A stretch of DNA of 64,000 bases from an uncultured Campylobacter sp. GTDB taxonomy: Bacteria; Campylobacterota; Campylobacteria; Campylobacterales; Campylobacteraceae. Where the stretch lies: contig NZ_CAUQKJ010000004.1 of NCBI RefSeq assembly GCF_963518785.1, positions 165,734 through 229,733 of the forward strand, in the 5' to 3' direction. Position numbers and translations under genes: made by a program. Numbering within the stretch: position 1 is the stretch's first letter; each line of letters begins with the position of its first letter. The notes below the pieces were generated by a model. It was not told the origin of the DNA and did no database searches. It saw only the letters and a list, made by a program, of their open reading frames with translations. This document shows positions 61,014 through 64,000 of the stretch, in pieces.

Positions 61014-61032
61014 CTTAATCTATTTTATCATT

Positions 61033-61777
61033 GGCTCAATTAAACTTAAGCAGATTCTCTCTTATCAGTTTCAACAGTTTCTGATATAAGTTTTCCTGTG
61101 TAGTTTTAGTATTATATCTAAATTCACATTCTTTTAAATGAAGCAAGAAATTTTCTTTCTTTATCCCTTTAAATTTAGCTAGTCTATGTTTAGCATATCC
61201 CCAGAAGTTTTCTATGCTGTTTATATGATTTTTACCGTTAGCAAATTCATTCTTTGAGTGCTTTACCCTGTAGTGTGCTTTGGCTCCGTAATCTACCAAA
61301 CCGTCATAAACCTTCCAGTAATCAGAATAAATAGTAGAGCTATCAAGCTCGCTATATTGAGATAATATAGGTATCAACTCACTAGCAGAGCAGTTTTTAA
61401 CTATCTGAGTATAGACCTTATCGTCACGCTTTAGCATTCCAAATACCGGTGTTTTATTTGCTGCGCCTCTACCTCTTTTGCCCTTAGCCTTTTATATCCG
61501 AAGTAGCTTTCGTCTATTTCTATCTCACCGCTAAATTTGCTTATCTTTTCACACTCTTTAGACATAAGAGCTCTTATTTCTCTAAAGATTTTACATAGGG
61601 TTGCTTCTGAAATTTTAGTTAAATTCGATATCTTCGATGCTTCTATATCCTCCGTAAAGTACTTTAAAATTTCTCTAAATTTCTTTTCCGAAATTCGGGA
61701 ACGGACTATATACTTATTTTTCATCGATAAAATCATAGTTAAAAACTCCTTTGAAAGTTTTTAACTTATCTTGAGCC
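61033..61777 (-). mobile_element. IS1595-family insertion sequence
   Basis: About 745 bp bounded by GGCTCAA (61033) and TTGAGCC (61777), which are imperfect inverted repeats extending about 18 bp inward. It contains a transposase gene in two frames. The flanking bases show no matching 8-bp target duplication, so the insertion may be old or the ends slightly mis-set. It lies 19 bp after tRNA-Phe, a frequent integration neighbourhood. Confidence 0.7.
61036..61736 (-). pseudogene. IS1595-type transposase with frameshift
   Basis: The first frame (61431-61736) encodes a helix-turn-helix region (SKISNLTKISEATLCKIFRE) and the first catalytic block FSGEIEIDESYFGYK. The sense then moves to another frame reading AKGKRGRGAANKTPVFGMLK and on through STIYSDYWKVYD and NHINSIENFWGYAKHRLAKF, the remaining DDE/DDN blocks of ISXO2-like transposases, to 61036. 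The shift is at a run of four A near 61491 (TATAAAAGGCT); one extra A would restore a normal protein. Either an inactive element or one using frameshifting; no classic slippery heptamer is present. Confidence 0.8.
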
Positions 61778-62300
61778 TTTTCTTTTAATCACTCCTTTTG
61801 CTTTCTTTTTGTTGATATCTAGGTGCTATCTTAGATTCTGATTATTTTTATGCGTGTTTTGAGCGCAATCATTTCTAGTCTTAATTAAGCGCCAAGGTGA
61901 ATACGTAAAACTCATGGAATACAGACAGAGGACTGCAAAGTGAAATTTATGCAGTGCATGCAGCAAACTGCGCGGAATAATAAAATTTGCGTTACACTCG
62001 TTTGCTCGCGCAAACTTGTTTAAATTTTACCCCCAAAGTAACTTATAAATTTAAAGCCAAATAAATCAAACACGAAATAAGATGAAAGCAAAGCCAAGAA
62101 AGAAGCACAGAAGTAAATTTCATAAATTTCAAAGCCCGTGGAATTTACAGAATTTATAATAGAAAAAATAAGAGCTATAAAATTTGTAAATTTACAATAG
62201 CGATGATTAAAAAAGAATAGAGCTATATAAAACTATAAATTTTATAAACAAAGGAGAAGTCCAATTTACGCCCTCTCCCTATTTTATATATTCTTTCTTT
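61778..62300. other. 523-bp non-coding region
   Basis: AT-rich, nothing recognisable; a few AAATTT sites and no ORF with protein-like content. Confidence 0.4.
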
Positions 62301-62801
62301 TTACTCTCCCTTACCCTTCTTACCCCTCTTACCTTTAGCCTTAGATGATCCCTCTTCTTTAGCTTCGTCTTTCAACTTAGCCGTAGAGCCTTTTACTTTA
62401 CCATCCTCATTCATAGTTTTATCCATGCTATCATCCATTTTCTCTTGCATCTTTTCTGATTTGGCATTTGCTTTAGCCTTAGAGGATTTTACCGTATCTT
62501 TAGCTTTTTTACTTGCTTTTTGCTTTACGGATTTTAGATCGCTTATATCGGTAGTGCCGCTTACGGCAAGATCGTCCTTGATGGCTTCGAATCTCTTATC
62601 GCCTATGCCTTTGATGTTTTTGATATCCTCGATATCTTTAAATTTATTATCCTTGCGGTAATCTATGATAGCCTGAGCTTTTGCTTCTCCGATGCCCGGA
62701 AGTGCCATAAGCTCATCTTTGCTTGCGGTGTTTAAATTTACGGCTGCTAGCATAAATGCAGGAAGCGATAGAAATAGTGCGGATTTAAATAGGTTTTTCA
62801 T
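62301..62801 (-). CDS. ComEA-like competence protein with lysine-rich tail
   Basis: 166 aa. Signal peptide (ALFLSLPAFMLAA), then a double helix-hairpin-helix DNA-binding domain: VNLNTASKDELMALPGIGEA and FKDIEDIKNIKGIGDKRFEA. This is ComEA, the periplasmic DNA receptor for natural transformation; Campylobacter homologues are usually about 80 aa and end here. Residues about 85-166 are an extra, highly charged tail (KQKASKKAKDTVKSSKAKAN, then KAKGKRGKKGKGE) that is probably unstructured and could bind DNA or the cell wall. AAAGGA precedes the ATG. It stands alone between an IS element and the rRNA operon end. Confidence 0.88.
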   Translation of the reverse strand: MKNLFKSALFLSLPAFMLAAVNLNTASKDELMALPGIGEAKAQAIIDYRKDNKFKDIEDIKNIKGIGDKRFEAIKDDLAVSGTTDISDLKSVKQKASKKAKDTVKSSKAKANAKSEKMQEKMDDSMDKTMNEDGKVKGSTAKLKDEAKEEGSSKAKGKRGKKGKGE

Positions 62802-63956
62802 TGAAAAGTCCTTTGAAGTTGAGATATTTGTATCGCTAAATAAAACGTCTATTAGCGTTGAGCGCTTTTATATACCTATCCCGCGTCAGTGCTAGAAAAG
62901 GAATGCGCCCATACGCTATTACGCTACCTTGCAATACGGTAAGGATTATATTTGCAGCGGGCTTAAAGGGAGATAAAATTTAAGTGGATATATTGAAATT
63001 TTATCTGCTTTGATCGTTTTATTAAATAAATACGTTAAATTTGAGCTTGGTCTTAAAAAGCAGATAGGCGCGAATAAGGGCTATATATATATATTAAATT
63101 TAAACAGATGTCGCACGCACTGCGCAAACACAGTCGTGAGGATAAGGGCTAGATATATTAAATTTAATACCGCAAGCATTGAAACGAGATTTGGATTTAA
63201 ATCATGCAAAAGGCTAAGCGGCGGTATTTATGAAATTTAACCCTACCTTGCTGCGCACGGAGACTTTTTACGTGCGAGACTATATACAATACGGCGACGG
63301 GATGCTAGTGTTATAAAAGACACGGATACTTTACGTGCAAAGCTAGACGAGTAATCTTAGTAATCTTAATAAAATTTAGTTGCATTCATAAGCTTGCTTT
63401 TTGAGGACATGCTTTTTATGGGCTTGATTTTTAATAGGGTTTTATCTGCTTATAGAACGTTTCATTATATTAAGCAACAGCGCCTGCCAAGCTTTATTTG
63501 GCATCTAGTTTAAATCATGCAGAAAGCTTTATAAGTGCCGGCGGCTTTATAATTTAGATATAAAAACGTGGCAATGTATTAAAAAAACTAACGAACGAAT
63601 AAATATAAATAAGGCTAGGAGAGGCTAGAATAAAGATCGCGCCATAGAAGTTAAAAAGCAAACGCAACAGGACAGTATGGAAAAACGATACGAACAAGCA
63701 AGTATTATAGAAAAATCTCAATCCGTATCATTTTTCACTCAATATAAGTCAAATTTAATGCAGAGTTTTGAGATTTTGTAATGATGGAGGGCTAGATTTA
63801 AAATTTGTTATTTGCAGAAGGTTCTAAAATTCTAAAGAGATTATAGAATTTTAAATTTATCAAGCAATATTTATTGGCTAAAAAAGCGATAAGCCAAAGA
63901 TACCGGAATAGAATTTAAATTGAAAATTGTATGGAAAGTTATGAGATTCTAACAAA
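62802..63956. other. 1.15-kb non-coding region with degenerate direct repeats, downstream of 5S rRNA
   Basis: No credible gene. Repeated words: ATAAGGGCTATATATATATA (63077) and ATAAGGGCTAGATATATTAA (63141), each followed by AAATTTAA; TTTAAATCATGCAAAAGGCT (63197) and TTTAAATCATGCAGAAAGCT (63510), each followed by GGCGG; TTTTTACGTGCGAGAC (63267) and ACTTTACGTGCAAAGC (63329). It looks like an eroded repeat array. No terminator for the rRNA operon is obvious. Confidence 0.4.
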
Positions 63957-64000
63957 GCCTGCAGCGACCTACTTTCCCCGTCCGAGTAACGGATAGTATC
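63957..64000 (-). rRNA. 5S rRNA, 3' end (runs off window)
   Basis: The minus strand reads GGGGAAAGTAGGTCGCTGCA then GGC at its 3' end, the conserved 3' part of bacterial 5S rRNA as seen in Campylobacter. Only about 44 nt lie inside the window. The rRNA operon therefore extends to the right and is transcribed toward comEA. Confidence 0.75.

Noticed and set aside
61014..61790. 8-bp target-site duplication around the IS element
   Set aside because: The eight bases before 61033 and after 61777 do not match.
63085..63096. TATATATATATA run as a phase-variable microsatellite
   Set aside because: It is short, imperfectly repeated elsewhere, and not inside or just upstream of any gene.
1..64000. CRISPR array or cas genes
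   Set aside because: No regular repeat-spacer pattern was seen; the regular-looking AAATTT words have irregular spacing and lie inside genes as well. No Cas-like protein found.

Overview
The window looks like chromosomal DNA from a Campylobacter species of the higher-GC group (oral or gut type, C. gracilis-like). That naming is inference. It rests on a C. jejuni-type pgl N-glycosylation cluster, the gene order gapA-pgk-tpiA-fabI, the murD/mraY/gpmI/fabG/acpP/fabF/accA neighbourhood, the thioredoxin lipoprotein-ftsY-radA run, ThyX in place of ThyA, and many short AAATTT/GAATTT motifs.

Layout. 1-16.7 kb: a minus-strand operon for protein N-glycosylation, from galE (promoter near 16762) down to pglF, which runs off the left edge. 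Where C. jejuni has the ABC flippase gene pglK, this locus has a Wzx/MATE-type flippase, a two-cluster Fe-S protein and a polysaccharide pyruvyl transferase. 16.8-19.6 kb: a periplasmic ATP-dependent DNA ligase, a PolB-like exonuclease, a tiny coupled ORF and a frameshifted remnant. 19.6-23.7 kb: fabI, tpiA, pgk, gapA. 23.8-27.8 kb: accessory genes including a barnase-barstar pair behind dedA, and a SYLF protein. 27.8-36.9 kb: RNase Y, formyl-THF cyclo-ligase, thioredoxin lipoprotein, ftsY, a decayed DUF1963-like gene with a duplicated tail, brnQ, radA. 37-51 kb: divergent membrane paralogues, three amino-acid binding proteins, ung, decaying small genes, a DJ-1/PfpI protein, thyX, an EexN-like lipoprotein with a G8 tract, two NSS symporters, and an AT-rich gene with an in-frame stop. 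51.4-60.4 kb: rho, accA, fabF, acpP, fabG, gpmI, mraY, murD. 60.9-64 kb: tRNA-Phe, a frameshifted IS1595-type element, a comEA-like gene with a lysine-rich tail, and the 3' end of a 5S rRNA gene.

How it fits together. PglF, E and D should make the diacetamido-bacillosamine donor. PglC, A, J and the PglH-like enzymes build the lipid-linked glycan, the pyruvyl transferase may decorate it, the Wzx-type protein may flip it, and PglB transfers it to protein. A second theme is natural competence: periplasmic ligase and ComEA are both present. Several unrelated conserved enzymes (PglB, the Fe-S protein, a GT2, the exonuclease, MurD) carry in-frame low-complexity inserts built from RAATTY sites. RAATTY is the sequence methylated by CtsM in C. 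jejuni, and that methylation is needed for efficient DNA uptake. A third theme is gene decay: at least three accessory genes have an in-frame TGA and three regions have frameshifts.
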